From NCBI GenBank assembly GCA_934196075.1, contig CAKPVW010000002.1:1-64000 (forward strand): a stretch of DNA of 64,000 nucleotides. The letters run 5' to 3'. This DNA is from an uncultured Anaerovibrio sp. (GTDB lineage Bacteria; Bacillota; Negativicutes; Selenomonadales; Selenomonadaceae). Shown piece after piece: positions 14,995-23,682 of this stretch. The first letter of the stretch is position 1. Every line of letters begins with the position of its first letter. The notes beneath the pieces are model-generated. The model searched no databases. It worked only from the letters and a program-made list of their open reading frames with translations, and had not been told where the DNA came from. The position numbers and the translations under genes are program-made.

Positions 14995-17073
14995 TTGAAT
15001 AAATATATAGGTAAAATAAAGAAGAGACTGCTGGCATTGTGTTTGACAGGCACTTTGCTGATAAGCAGTGCAGCTGCCGCCGCTTTGCCGGAGATTATAG
15101 GGCTGAAGGAGCTGCAGCCTGGTATGTGGGGAACTGGCTATACCGTTATTGATGAAAGTGGGGAGATTCGTCCCTTTGATGTGCAGGTAGTGGGCATATT
15201 GGGTGACAATAGCAAGATGTCTGCCAAAAGAATCCTGGTCAATCTTTCTGGGCCTTTGATTGAGGAAACAGGGGGAGCTATTTCCGGCATGAGCGGCAGT
15301 CCGATCTATTTCGATGGGAAGCTGGCGGGAGCCTTGTCTGCTGGCTACAAGGATATGTACCCTACCCAGCGGATTATGCTGACTCCTATTGAGGATATGC
15401 TGAAAATCTGGAATTATCCAGATACCAGAAATCAGACTCGAATGCCACAGATAGATTTGGCGGAGATGAAGGCGGAACGGGAAAAATTCCAGGCAGAGCA
15501 GGAGGCTCAGGCAGATAAGGAACCTGCTGAGGAAAAGGCAGCAGAGGATGCTGTGGCTGAGTCTGAGGCACATGACGAACAGGCTCAGGAGGAGTCAGAT
15601 ACTGAGCTTCAGGACGAGGATGAGAGTGAAGCAGAGACTCAGATTGATGAACAGCAGTCTGAGGAGGTTGCTGGAGATTATCGCTATAGAATAGAGGCTG
15701 CGGAAGCTGAGGAGACAGCTGCGGAAGAGGAAGAAGCAGAAAGCGGCAGTGAAGCTCCTTTGGAGCATAAAACCACTTATTTTGCTTCAGGCTTTGGGGC
15801 ACAGGGGCTGAAAATGCTGCAGAGCAAATTGTCTCCTTTGGGTATTCAGGTGGATTATGATAATACCTGGGATAATGGGGCTTCCATGATGAGTGTTCGT
15901 CCCAATGCAGTGCTGGAGCCTGGCTCTCCTGTAGGGGTGGCTATGTCTGTAGGTGATTTTACTTTTGGCTCTCTGGGGACAGTTACCGCTGTGGATGACA
16001 AGAGAATTTTGGCCTTTGGCCATTCCTATACTCATAGAGGCAATGTGAATTATTTTATGACAGATGCCAATGTTATCAGTACCATACATGGTCCCACCTC
16101 TGGTATGAAGCTGGGCAATGTGCAGGGGATTATTGGCCGAGTCAATCAGGATAGACAGGATGGCATAGGGGGTATTCTAGGCCAGTTCCCTCAGACGGTG
16201 CCGGTAATTGTAACAGTTCACGACAAGGATACTGGTCGGGATATTACCTACAATACCATGGTGGCCTATGACGAGGAGGTGTTGGCAGCTCTGGCACCAG
16301 TGGTAGTATATAGCTCCATCAATACTACCTTGGATCGTCAGGATGCCTCTACAGCCAGCCTGCAGTTCTCCTTGCGGAGCAGCTATGGCAAGGATGGACT
16401 TATCAGCCGCAGCAATATGTTCTACGATGGTGAGGATGTAGCCAAGGTGGCAGTAACGGAGCTAAATGATGTTTTGGCGGTTATTCTTGGCAACAAGGAA
16501 AAGGAAGCAGATATGTTGGATCTGAAGGTGGATGTAACCATTGATCGAGGCCGCAAAACTGCTGCCTTGGTATCTGCTGTGCCTAGCAAGCAGGAGGTCT
16601 TGCCGGGAGAGGAGATAACCTTTGATACCACCATCAAGCCATACCGTGGAGAAAAGATAAAGCTATCCGTGCCTTATAAGGTGCCAGAGCATCAGCAGCC
16701 AGGTCAACTGGCTTTGGACGTGCATGGTGGCGGCTTGGTTAATGTAGCTAAAATCCTGCTGGCTCAGCAGCAGGCAGCCCAGGATGGGACTAAGGCTGCG
16801 GAGGAGGAGCCACCAGTGGAGGTTCAGCTGCAGGATATGCTGGCCAGCAATTGCAACAATGATATTATTATTGAGTCTACTGTGGTGGTGCCCAAGACTG
16901 ATGAGGAGCTGAAGGCAACTATCCGTCAGGCTCAGAAAATGGCCAAGGAGCTGGCGAAGAAGCCTCAGACTAAGAAGCAGACTGAGGAAAATTCTGTAAC
17001 TAACAAGCTGGCTACAGATTATATTATTGAAAATGTTATCCATACCAGTGTCAAGGTACTGGAGGAAAAATAG
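14995..17073 (+). CDS. SpoIVB/S55-like protein with acidic insert
   Basis: About 692 residues. I place the start at TTG 14995 because GAGGTG lies six bases upstream and a clean signal peptide then begins (LNKYIGKIKKRLLALCL...SAAAAALPE). Motif GMSGSPIY (~97-104) matches the serine box of S55 peptidases, and LAFGHSY (~342) supplies a His. The order Ser-then-His is the reverse of sporulation SpoIVB, as seen in other non-sporulation S55-domain proteins. Between them, roughly residues 160-260, is an E/A/Q-rich, very acidic low-complexity stretch. The C-terminal third is predicted to be beta-rich and helical. Probably an envelope protease or scaffold; activity uncertain. Confidence 0.8.
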   Translation: MNKYIGKIKKRLLALCLTGTLLISSAAAAALPEIIGLKELQPGMWGTGYTVIDESGEIRPFDVQVVGILGDNSKMSAKRILVNLSGPLIEETGGAISGMSGSPIYFDGKLAGALSAGYKDMYPTQRIMLTPIEDMLKIWNYPDTRNQTRMPQIDLAEMKAEREKFQAEQEAQADKEPAEEKAAEDAVAESEAHDEQAQEESDTELQDEDESEAETQIDEQQSEEVAGDYRYRIEAAEAEETAAEEEEAESGSEAPLEHKTTYFASGFGAQGLKMLQSKLSPLGIQVDYDNTWDNGASMMSVRPNAVLEPGSPVGVAMSVGDFTFGSLGTVTAVDDKRILAFGHSYTHRGNVNYFMTDANVISTIHGPTSGMKLGNVQGIIGRVNQDRQDGIGGILGQFPQTVPVIVTVHDKDTGRDITYNTMVAYDEEVLAALAPVVVYSSINTTLDRQDASTASLQFSLRSSYGKDGLISRSNMFYDGEDVAKVAVTELNDVLAVILGNKEKEADMLDLKVDVTIDRGRKTAALVSAVPSKQEVLPGEEITFDTTIKPYRGEKIKLSVPYKVPEHQQPGQLALDVHGGGLVNVAKILLAQQQAAQDGTKAAEEEPPVEVQLQDMLASNCNNDIIIESTVVVPKTDEELKATIRQAQKMAKELAKKPQTKKQTEENSVTNKLATDYIIENVIHTSVKVLEEK

Positions 17074-17092
17074 TTTAGTTGAATAAGCAAAG

Positions 17093-17177
17093 AGGCTGTC
17101 TGATTTCAGTTTATTTTCACATAGATTTACTATGATGGTGCATGGTATTATGGCTGAAATTATAGGACAGCCTTTTA
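17093..17177 (+). terminator. Large terminator hairpin before mlaE
   Basis: AGGCTGTC (17093-17100) pairs with GGACAGCCT (17165-17173), with inner TTTCAG/CTGAAA pairs, then TTTT. It separates the S55-like gene from the mla operon. Confidence 0.65.
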
Positions 17178-17238
17178 AATTTTGTTTTTTCCTGCTAAAA
17201 TAGAAGGTAGTCTGGAATTGTATGGAGGAAAGCTCAAT

Positions 17239-18009
17239 ATGTTTATCCGATTCTTGGAATATATAGGCAGCAGAGTGCTGGAGCTTCTATTTTTGGTAGG
17301 AGATATGACCCTTTTGCTGGCGGAGATTCTCACACAGATGCCACGGAAGCTGCGGCCAAGGCACATTTTGCAGCAGATGTCTCATTTGGGCGTAGATACT
17401 TTGCCTATTGTGTCCCTGACGCTTTTGTTTACCGGCATGGTTATGACCTTGCAGATGGCAGGGGAGCTGATTCAATTTGGGGCAGAATCTACAGTGGGAG
17501 GCGTTATTGCTATTGCCACAGGCAGAGAGCTGGGGCCGGTGCTGGTAGGCGTGGTTACTGCTGGGCGGGTTGGCTCTGCTATGACGGCGGAAATCAGTAC
17601 CATGAAGGTAACCGAGCAGATAGATGCCTTGCGCTGTATGGCGGTAAATCCAGTGGGCTATCTGGCTGGCCCAAGAATGTTGGCCTGTATGGTTATGGTG
17701 CCTTTGCTGACAGTATATGGCAATTTGATTAGTGTTTTAGGCGGCTGGCTGGTGTCCAAAGAATATTTTGGCATCTCCAATTATGTATATTGGCATTCCA
17801 TTGAGCAGTATGCAGATGGAGCTGATTTTTCTGGAGGTCTTATCAAGGCTGTGGTTTTTGGCATGGTAATTGCTACGGTAGGCTGTTACTATGGCATGAG
17901 GGCACCAGAGGGGGCCCAGGGTGTAGGTATGGCTACTACCCGTTCTGTGGTTACCTCCATTATTATCATTTTCCTGTTGAACGTGATTTTGTCCTGGATG
18001 CTGTATTGA
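17239..18009 (+). CDS. mlaE: MlaE-type ABC lipid transporter permease
   Basis: 256 residues, multi-span membrane protein of the MlaE/YrbE family. Family signature: LPIVSLTLLFTGMVMTLQ, then GRELGPVLVGVVTAGRVGSAMTAEI and the MKVTEQIDALRCMAVNP loop. Works with MlaF and MlaD to move phospholipids between inner and outer membranes. GGAGG nine bases before ATG 17239 decides the start. mlaF begins 17 bases downstream. Confidence 0.95.
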   Translation: MFIRFLEYIGSRVLELLFLVGDMTLLLAEILTQMPRKLRPRHILQQMSHLGVDTLPIVSLTLLFTGMVMTLQMAGELIQFGAESTVGGVIAIATGRELGPVLVGVVTAGRVGSAMTAEISTMKVTEQIDALRCMAVNPVGYLAGPRMLACMVMVPLLTVYGNLISVLGGWLVSKEYFGISNYVYWHSIEQYADGADFSGGLIKAVVFGMVIATVGCYYGMRAPEGAQGVGMATTRSVVTSIIIIFLLNVILSWMLY

Positions 18010-18026
18010 TAAAGGATGAGAGCTAT

Positions 18027-18773
18027 ATGATTAGAATAGAAAATATTTGTAAAAGCTTTGGTACAAAGCAGGTTCTCAAAAATATAAATATGGAAATCCG
18101 GGAAGGAGAGACTTTGGCTATTATTGGCGGTTCCGGCTCTGGCAAAAGCACCCTGCTAAGATTGCTGATAGGTTTGGATAGGCCCACTAGTGGGGAAATC
18201 TATATTATGGGGCAGGATATTTCGCATATGCAGGAGGGGGAGCTGGATAAGCTGCGCATGAATATGGGCATGGTTTTTCAGTATTCTGCCCTTTTTGATT
18301 CCATGACCGTGGGAGAAAATGTAGCCTTTGGCCTCCGGGAGCATACGGATTTGTCTGAGGAAGAGATTCAGGCGATTGTGGCTCGCAAATTGGAGCAGGT
18401 TGGTTTGCCGGGGATTCAGTCTACCATGCCGGGAGAGCTGTCTGGTGGTATGAAGAAAAGAGTGGGCTTGGCTAGAGCCATTGCCTTTGACCCCAAGATT
18501 ATTTTTTATGATGAACCCAGTTCCGGTCTTGACCCTATTACTACGGTTAAGATTGATGAGCTGATGAAGGAAACCCAGAGAAAGCAAAAAGCTACCAGTG
18601 TGGTGGTTACCCATGATATGGTCAGTGCCTGCAATATTGCCGATAGGATTGCCATGATTTATGAGGGTGAGCTGATAGCTATAGATACGGTGGAGAAATT
18701 CTGTCATATCAAGGATGAAAGAGTACAGAGCTTTATGCAGCGTATGTACATGGGAAGGGAGCAAGCAGAATGA
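18027..18773 (+). CDS. mlaF: MlaF-type ABC transporter ATP-binding protein
   Basis: 248 residues. Walker A GGSGSGKST, Q-loop VFQYSALFDSMTV, signature LSGGMKKRVGLARAIA, Walker B KIIFYDEPSSGLDP and H-loop VVVTHD are all intact. Powers MlaE-MlaD lipid transport. AAGGATGAG precedes ATG 18027; a TTG at 18006 is possible. The stop overlaps the mlaD start (ATGA), so the two are translationally coupled. Confidence 0.95.
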   Translation: MIRIENICKSFGTKQVLKNINMEIREGETLAIIGGSGSGKSTLLRLLIGLDRPTSGEIYIMGQDISHMQEGELDKLRMNMGMVFQYSALFDSMTVGENVAFGLREHTDLSEEEIQAIVARKLEQVGLPGIQSTMPGELSGGMKKRVGLARAIAFDPKIIFYDEPSSGLDPITTVKIDELMKETQRKQKATSVVVTHDMVSACNIADRIAMIYEGELIAIDTVEKFCHIKDERVQSFMQRMYMGREQAE

Positions 18774-20044
18774 AATTGGAAGCCAAGGTTGGAGCCTTTA
18801 CCCTGCTGGGGGTTGGCCTGCTGATTGCCATCATGGTGATGCTGAGTGGTATCAAGCTGGGAGGCAGTCAGGGCTATGGCCTTAGCATAGGATTCCCTCA
18901 GGCCGTGGGATTGACCGCTGGCAATGATGTATGTTATGCCGGTGTGGCTGTAGGCAAGGTAGAAAGTGTGGAGCCATCTGGCGTGGGAGTAGTGGCTGAG
19001 GTACATATTGACAGTGAGGTAAAGATTCCTCGGCAATCTACGGTAATTGTCAGCGCAAACGGTGTTATGGGCGGTAAGTTTATCAATATTGTGCCGGACA
19101 AGGATGCCAATTTTGAGGATTGTTATGGGCCTGGAGATTTTATTTACGGTCTGCAGGAGGCCACCATGGACGATATGATGGCCAATATGAATACTGCGGT
19201 GTTGAAGGTACAGACCTTGCTGGATTCCATGAATCAGCTGTTGGGGGATAAGGACACCCAGCAGGCACTGAAGGATGTATCTAAGAATATGCGGAGTATT
19301 ACAGCCAATATTGACAGTCTGACAGCCACCTTGGCCAATATGGCTCAGGTAAATCAGGGAGATATTCGTCAAATGGCTCAGAATTTGAATCATATGACTG
19401 GCAGTTTGATGCGGGCAGCAGATAATCTGGAGGTTTTGGTGGCTACCTTTAATGGCAATGGGGAAACCGGTGCCAATCTCAAGGAGGCTATAGCCAATCT
19501 GTCCACCACCAGCAAGCGTATTGATAATATGGCTGCCTCATTGGAGGGGGTAGTTACTGATCCTCAGGTGGCGGATGATTTAAAGACCACCCTGCATAAT
19601 GTGCGCAATGTTAGTCAACGGGCTGATGATATGATGAGTACCGTTTCAGATATTGAGGTTAATGCTGGCCTGGAGACGATGTATAGCGGCAAGGCGGATC
19701 GTTGGCAGACCAATATGGGGGTGGATATCCGCCCTACAGAAAATAGCCTGCTGCGGTTGGGCCTGAATGATATTGGTGAGGACAATAATGTCAATATTCA
19801 GGGCGGTATGTATAATGGCAATCTAGGGGCTAGAGCCGGAGTTATAGATGGCAAGGCTGGCTTGGGGCTGGATATGGGCAACAAGCTGCAGCTGTCAGTG
19901 GATGGCTATGATCCTAATGATTTCAAGCTGAAATCTCGCTTGCAATATGAAATTGCTCAAGATACCTATATTTTTACTCAGGTGAATGATATAAATAAAG
20001 CAGATACCAGAGCGACATATTTCGGTCTGCGCCGAAGCTTTTAG
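18770..20044 (+). CDS. mlaD: MlaD-type MCE protein fused to a C-terminal beta-barrel-like domain
   Basis: 424 residues. N-terminal membrane anchor (GAFTLLGVGLLIAIMVML), a single MCE domain (~35-120: GYGLSIGFPQAVGLTAGNDV...GVMGGKFINIVP), a long helical region (~130-300, rich in heptads such as DNLEVL, MAASLEG), then ~110 residues of alternating strands ending FGLRRSF. A terminal aromatic after a strand is a barrel insertion signal. Published work on the diderm Firmicute Veillonella describes such an MlaD as a one-protein bridge across the periplasm; this copy fits that design. No mlaA, mlaB or mlaC in this operon. Confidence 0.9.
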   Translation: MKLEAKVGAFTLLGVGLLIAIMVMLSGIKLGGSQGYGLSIGFPQAVGLTAGNDVCYAGVAVGKVESVEPSGVGVVAEVHIDSEVKIPRQSTVIVSANGVMGGKFINIVPDKDANFEDCYGPGDFIYGLQEATMDDMMANMNTAVLKVQTLLDSMNQLLGDKDTQQALKDVSKNMRSITANIDSLTATLANMAQVNQGDIRQMAQNLNHMTGSLMRAADNLEVLVATFNGNGETGANLKEAIANLSTTSKRIDNMAASLEGVVTDPQVADDLKTTLHNVRNVSQRADDMMSTVSDIEVNAGLETMYSGKADRWQTNMGVDIRPTENSLLRLGLNDIGEDNNVNIQGGMYNGNLGARAGVIDGKAGLGLDMGNKLQLSVDGYDPNDFKLKSRLQYEIAQDTYIFTQVNDINKADTRATYFGLRRSF

Positions 20045-20084
20045 TATAAATGGTTGATAGATGTATATGTAGGAGGAAATGAAG

Positions 20085-21440
20085 TTGAAAAAGAATTATA
20101 TGAGAAAGCTGACAGCTCTTGTGCTGGGCGGTTTGATGACCACCATGGCAGGCACTGCTATGGCAGAGACTGTGGACATGACCTTGGAGGATAGTGTTCG
20201 GACAGCCTTGGATAACAACTATACTATCAAGCAGCAGGAGGCTGAATACGATAGTGCTGTATGGGCCCGCCATCAGGCTCGCCGCAGCTTTGGCCCTACT
20301 GTGAACTGGCAGAGCACAGCTACCAAGATGGGTGGCAAATACTATGAGGATATGCTGAACCTAAACCGCAGCTATGGCAATACCCTTAGTTTGACCATGC
20401 CTATTTATACCGGCGGTCAGCTGGAGGGGGCTATCAAGGCAGCAGATTTGGCTATGACTGCCTCTGAGCTGGGGCTGGAACTGTCCAAACAGCAGGTAAA
20501 AGCAGCTACCATGAGTGCTTATTATCAGGCATTGCAGGCCAAGAATCAGATTAAGGTAGCTCAGGATTCTGTGAATACTCTTACAGAACATCTGAAGAAT
20601 GTTAATGCCCAGTATACTGTAGGTACCGTAGCAAAATCTGATGTATTGGGGACTCAGGTGCAGATGGCCAATGCAGAGCAGAATCTAATTAATGCCAACA
20701 ACAGCTATGATGTAGCTATTGCCACCTTGAACAATGCCATGGGATTGCCTACTGAGACAGAGCTGAATCTCACTGATAGCCTGGATTATAATGTTTATGA
20801 GATTCCTTTGGAGGAGTGCACTGCTTATGCCCGCAGCAATCGTCCGGATGTATTGATTGCGGATTATCAGGTAGCTATTGCCGAGGCTGGGGTACAGCAG
20901 GCCAAGGCTGGCTATATGCCAAAGGTAAATGCTCAGGCTTCCAAGAGCTGGGCTGGTGATTCTCCATTTGGTTCTGAGGAGACTGACGCACGTTACGGTC
21001 AGAATAATAATTGGACCGCTGGGGTGGTACTGTCCTGGGATATTTGGGATAACAATATTACCCAGTCCAAGGTAAATCAGTCCAAGGCTGCTGTAGCCAA
21101 GGCTGAGGCTGCGGCAGAAAATACCCGTCAGTCTGGGGATTTGGAGGTGCGTACTGCTTATCTGAATCTGAAGGCTGCGGAGAAGAGCATTAATACTACT
21201 CAGGTAGCTGTAGACAAGGCGCAGGAGGATTATAAGATTGCCCAGGTTCGCTATGCAGCTGGTGTAGGTACCAATCTGGATGTTATGGATGCAGAGGAGA
21301 AATTGACTCAGGCTCAGACCAATTATTATACTGCTCTCTATAACTACAATTCCAGCAAGGCTGCTTTGGATAAGGCTATGGGCATCATGGTTGACCTGGA
21401 TGTAACCAAATTGGCTTTGCCTCAGGAAGCAGCTAAGTAA
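20085..21440 (+). CDS. tolC: TolC-family outer-membrane efflux protein
   Basis: About 451 residues. Signal peptide (LTALVLGGLMTTMAGTAMA), then two repeats of the TolC fold with long helical hairpins (EDSVRTALDNNYTIKQQEAE; PDVLIADYQVAIAEAGVQQAKAGYMPKV) and strand pairs between them (NTLSLTMPIYTGGQ; WTAGVVLSWDIWDN). Forms the trimeric outer-membrane exit duct of efflux or secretion systems. It directly follows mlaD, so it may share the operon. AGGAGG fits best with TTG 20085 (eight-base spacing); ATG 20079 would be too close. Terminator at 21541. Confidence 0.93.
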   Translation: MKKNYMRKLTALVLGGLMTTMAGTAMAETVDMTLEDSVRTALDNNYTIKQQEAEYDSAVWARHQARRSFGPTVNWQSTATKMGGKYYEDMLNLNRSYGNTLSLTMPIYTGGQLEGAIKAADLAMTASELGLELSKQQVKAATMSAYYQALQAKNQIKVAQDSVNTLTEHLKNVNAQYTVGTVAKSDVLGTQVQMANAEQNLINANNSYDVAIATLNNAMGLPTETELNLTDSLDYNVYEIPLEECTAYARSNRPDVLIADYQVAIAEAGVQQAKAGYMPKVNAQASKSWAGDSPFGSEETDARYGQNNNWTAGVVLSWDIWDNNITQSKVNQSKAAVAKAEAAAENTRQSGDLEVRTAYLNLKAAEKSINTTQVAVDKAQEDYKIAQVRYAAGVGTNLDVMDAEEKLTQAQTNYYTALYNYNSSKAALDKAMGIMVDLDVTKLALPQEAAK

Positions 21441-21540
21441 TTTTTATTTTTATTCTATGGTTGTTACTTCCTGAGTTAATTTTAGTTGTTATGTTATCTG
21501 TAGGAATAAGCGAAAGAAATGGAATATTAGTATAATAAAA

Positions 21541-21578
21541 GAAACCAATACCGTATCAGAAGGTATTGGTTTCTTTTT
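21541..21578 (+). terminator. Terminator after tolC
   Basis: GAAACCAATACC (21541-21552)/GGTATTGGTTTC (21562-21573), then TTTTTC. Preceded by a TATAAT (21530-21535). Confidence 0.85.
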
Positions 21579-21639
21579 CGTGGGGGTAAGAAGACAATTT
21601 ATCAATAGAAAAAACACATTAGGTATGTTAGAATATAAT

Positions 21640-21775
21640 AAGGTGTTTGCTGCCCACAACCTCTATAGATGGCGGGATGTTGTGCTAATGACAGGGGGAG
21701 CAAATATCTCCCTCCCTCGTGGTTACCCTATATATTAAAAGAAAATGCAAAGGCATTTTCTTTTAATATATAGGG
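21640..21775 (+). repeat. GTGTCC element, copy 3, with perfect 23-bp tail hairpin
   Basis: Body at 21640-21722: AAGGTGTTTGCTGCCC variant of the head, hairpin 1 ACAAC/GTTGT, hairpin 2 GGGAG/CTCCC, and the end CCTCGT. The tail is a perfect inverted repeat, 23 nt per arm (21726-21748 and 21753-21775) with an AAAG loop. An ATATAAT -10-like sequence sits just upstream. Lies immediately before the restriction-modification genes. Confidence 0.7.
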
Positions 21776-21816
21776 GCTATAAAAAATTTTAGTATAGATA
21801 GGGTTTTGACAGAAAA

Positions 21817-23682
21817 ATGAGATTTTTAGGTAATAAAGAATCTATAATAGATGATATATATAATTTTATTTTAGAAAATATTGATAATCAAAGGCCATTG
21901 GCACTTTTTGATGCTTTTTGTGGCACTGGAACAGTGGCCAATAGATTTAAGGATAAATTCAATATAATTATAAACGATAATCTGAAATGTGCGACAGTTT
22001 ATGCAACAGGCAAGATATTGTTCAACAGTTGTACTTTTGAGAATTTGGGTTTTGATCCGTTTGGGTATTTGAATAACAATAATAAAATGTGCGAGGGCTT
22101 TTTCTATAATAACTATTCTCCTGCAAATTCTAGCCGTATGTATTTTACGCCTCAGAATGCAGGGCGCATAGACTATTTTAGGGAACAAATAGAATTATGG
22201 AAACAAGATAACGTAATAAATGAACATGAATACTTGTGCTTATTAGCTTCGCTTATTGAGTCAGTATCAAAAGTAGCTAATGTAGCAGGTGTATATGGGG
22301 CATTTCTAAAAAAATGGGATAGCCGCGCATTGAAGGATATTGAGTTTATACCTGTTCTACATGATGATGTAGATACCGATAATATAACGATATTTAATGA
22401 CAAGATAGAAAATATAATACAGGATATAGAGTGTGATGTTTTATATTTAGATCCTCCATATACCCAAAATCAATACGGGACACAGTATCATTTACTTGAA
22501 ACTCTTGTATTGTATGACTGCCCATCAATTAGCAAGATAACTGGTTCAAGACCTGTTACTCCTATGCGCTCAGATTGGTCAAAAGAATATAAAGCACATA
22601 TACTTTTTGATAAAATAATTGCTACGACTAGAGCCAGATATATTGTCTTTAGTTATAACAATGATGGCATTATGTCGAAGGAGTACATTGAAGCTGTATT
22701 AAAACGATATGGAGAGAAGGATACTTTTAGATTTAAGAAAATTAACTATAAAAAGTATCAGAACTGGAAATCGTCTAATCAGAAAGAACATTTTGAATAT
22801 CTATTTTTTGTAGAAAAAAAAGATATTGCTAATGTGGTGTATCAATCACCTTTAAATTATATTGGCAGTAAGCATAGAATTGTAGAAGATATAAAAAAAT
22901 ACATTCCAAATCGAATTAACACATTTATAGATTCATTTGGTGGCGGTTTTAGTGTTGGTGCAAATGTGAAAGCAAATCACATCATTTACAATGACATAAA
23001 TAACTTTGTTTCCAACTTGATGAAAGAACTGTACCAACTTGATACATATTCCTTTCTTATGTACATGAAAAAGGTTGAAAAGAAATTCGACTTAAAGAAA
23101 AATGATAAGGAATCGTATTTAAGGTTGCGTTCATATTATAACTCTATAGAAGAAAATAAACGTGATCCAAGAATGTTGCTTACTTTAATTTTATATGGGT
23201 ATCAACAACAAATTAGGTTTAACAACAGCCATGAATTTAATAATCCACCTGGAGTTAGATGGTTTAATGACAGACTTCTTGAAAAACTAATAAGTTTTAG
23301 CAGACATATAAAGACTAAGAAGTGTAATTTTATGACACAGGATTACAAATCTTTAAGGACATATATTAACGATACATATACGTTTATATATCTTGACCCT
23401 CCCTATATGCTTACTACTGGGGCATATAATGACGGAAAGCGTGGCTTCAAGGGTTGGGATAAGGTGCAGGAAAAAGAAATGTTTGTATTTTTAAATTCTC
23501 TTACAAAGACCGGTTCTAAGTTTATGTTGTCCTACGTTATTGAGCATAAAGGAGAAATAAATAATAATTTTGTTAGTTGGATTGAAGATAATGACTATAA
23601 GCTAATTGAACTCGGTGATGTATTAGGTATCTCTGGGAGTAAAAGAAAAGAGGTCTTAGTCACAAATTATGAACTACTTTGA
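21817..23682 (+). CDS. Dual DNA adenine methyltransferase, M.FokI-like (two fused D12 domains)
   Basis: 621 residues containing two complete D12-class N6-adenine methyltransferase modules. First: RFLGNKESI, AdoMet motif DAFCGTGTV (~32-40), catalytic DPPY (212-215). Second: LNYIGSKHRIVEDI (~348), DSFGGGFSVG (~372), DPPY (527-530). A tandem of this kind is typical of type IIS systems such as FokI, where each half methylates one strand of an asymmetric site. The gene is much more AT-rich than its neighbours, and no clear ribosome site precedes the ATG. Overlaps the nuclease gene by 14 bases. Recognition site unknown. Confidence 0.9.
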   Translation: MRFLGNKESIIDDIYNFILENIDNQRPLALFDAFCGTGTVANRFKDKFNIIINDNLKCATVYATGKILFNSCTFENLGFDPFGYLNNNNKMCEGFFYNNYSPANSSRMYFTPQNAGRIDYFREQIELWKQDNVINEHEYLCLLASLIESVSKVANVAGVYGAFLKKWDSRALKDIEFIPVLHDDVDTDNITIFNDKIENIIQDIECDVLYLDPPYTQNQYGTQYHLLETLVLYDCPSISKITGSRPVTPMRSDWSKEYKAHILFDKIIATTRARYIVFSYNNDGIMSKEYIEAVLKRYGEKDTFRFKKINYKKYQNWKSSNQKEHFEYLFFVEKKDIANVVYQSPLNYIGSKHRIVEDIKKYIPNRINTFIDSFGGGFSVGANVKANHIIYNDINNFVSNLMKELYQLDTYSFLMYMKKVEKKFDLKKNDKESYLRLRSYYNSIEENKRDPRMLLTLILYGYQQQIRFNNSHEFNNPPGVRWFNDRLLEKLISFSRHIKTKKCNFMTQDYKSLRTYINDTYTFIYLDPPYMLTTGAYNDGKRGFKGWDKVQEKEMFVFLNSLTKTGSKFMLSYVIEHKGEINNNFVSWIEDNDYKLIELGDVLGISGSKRKEVLVTNYELL

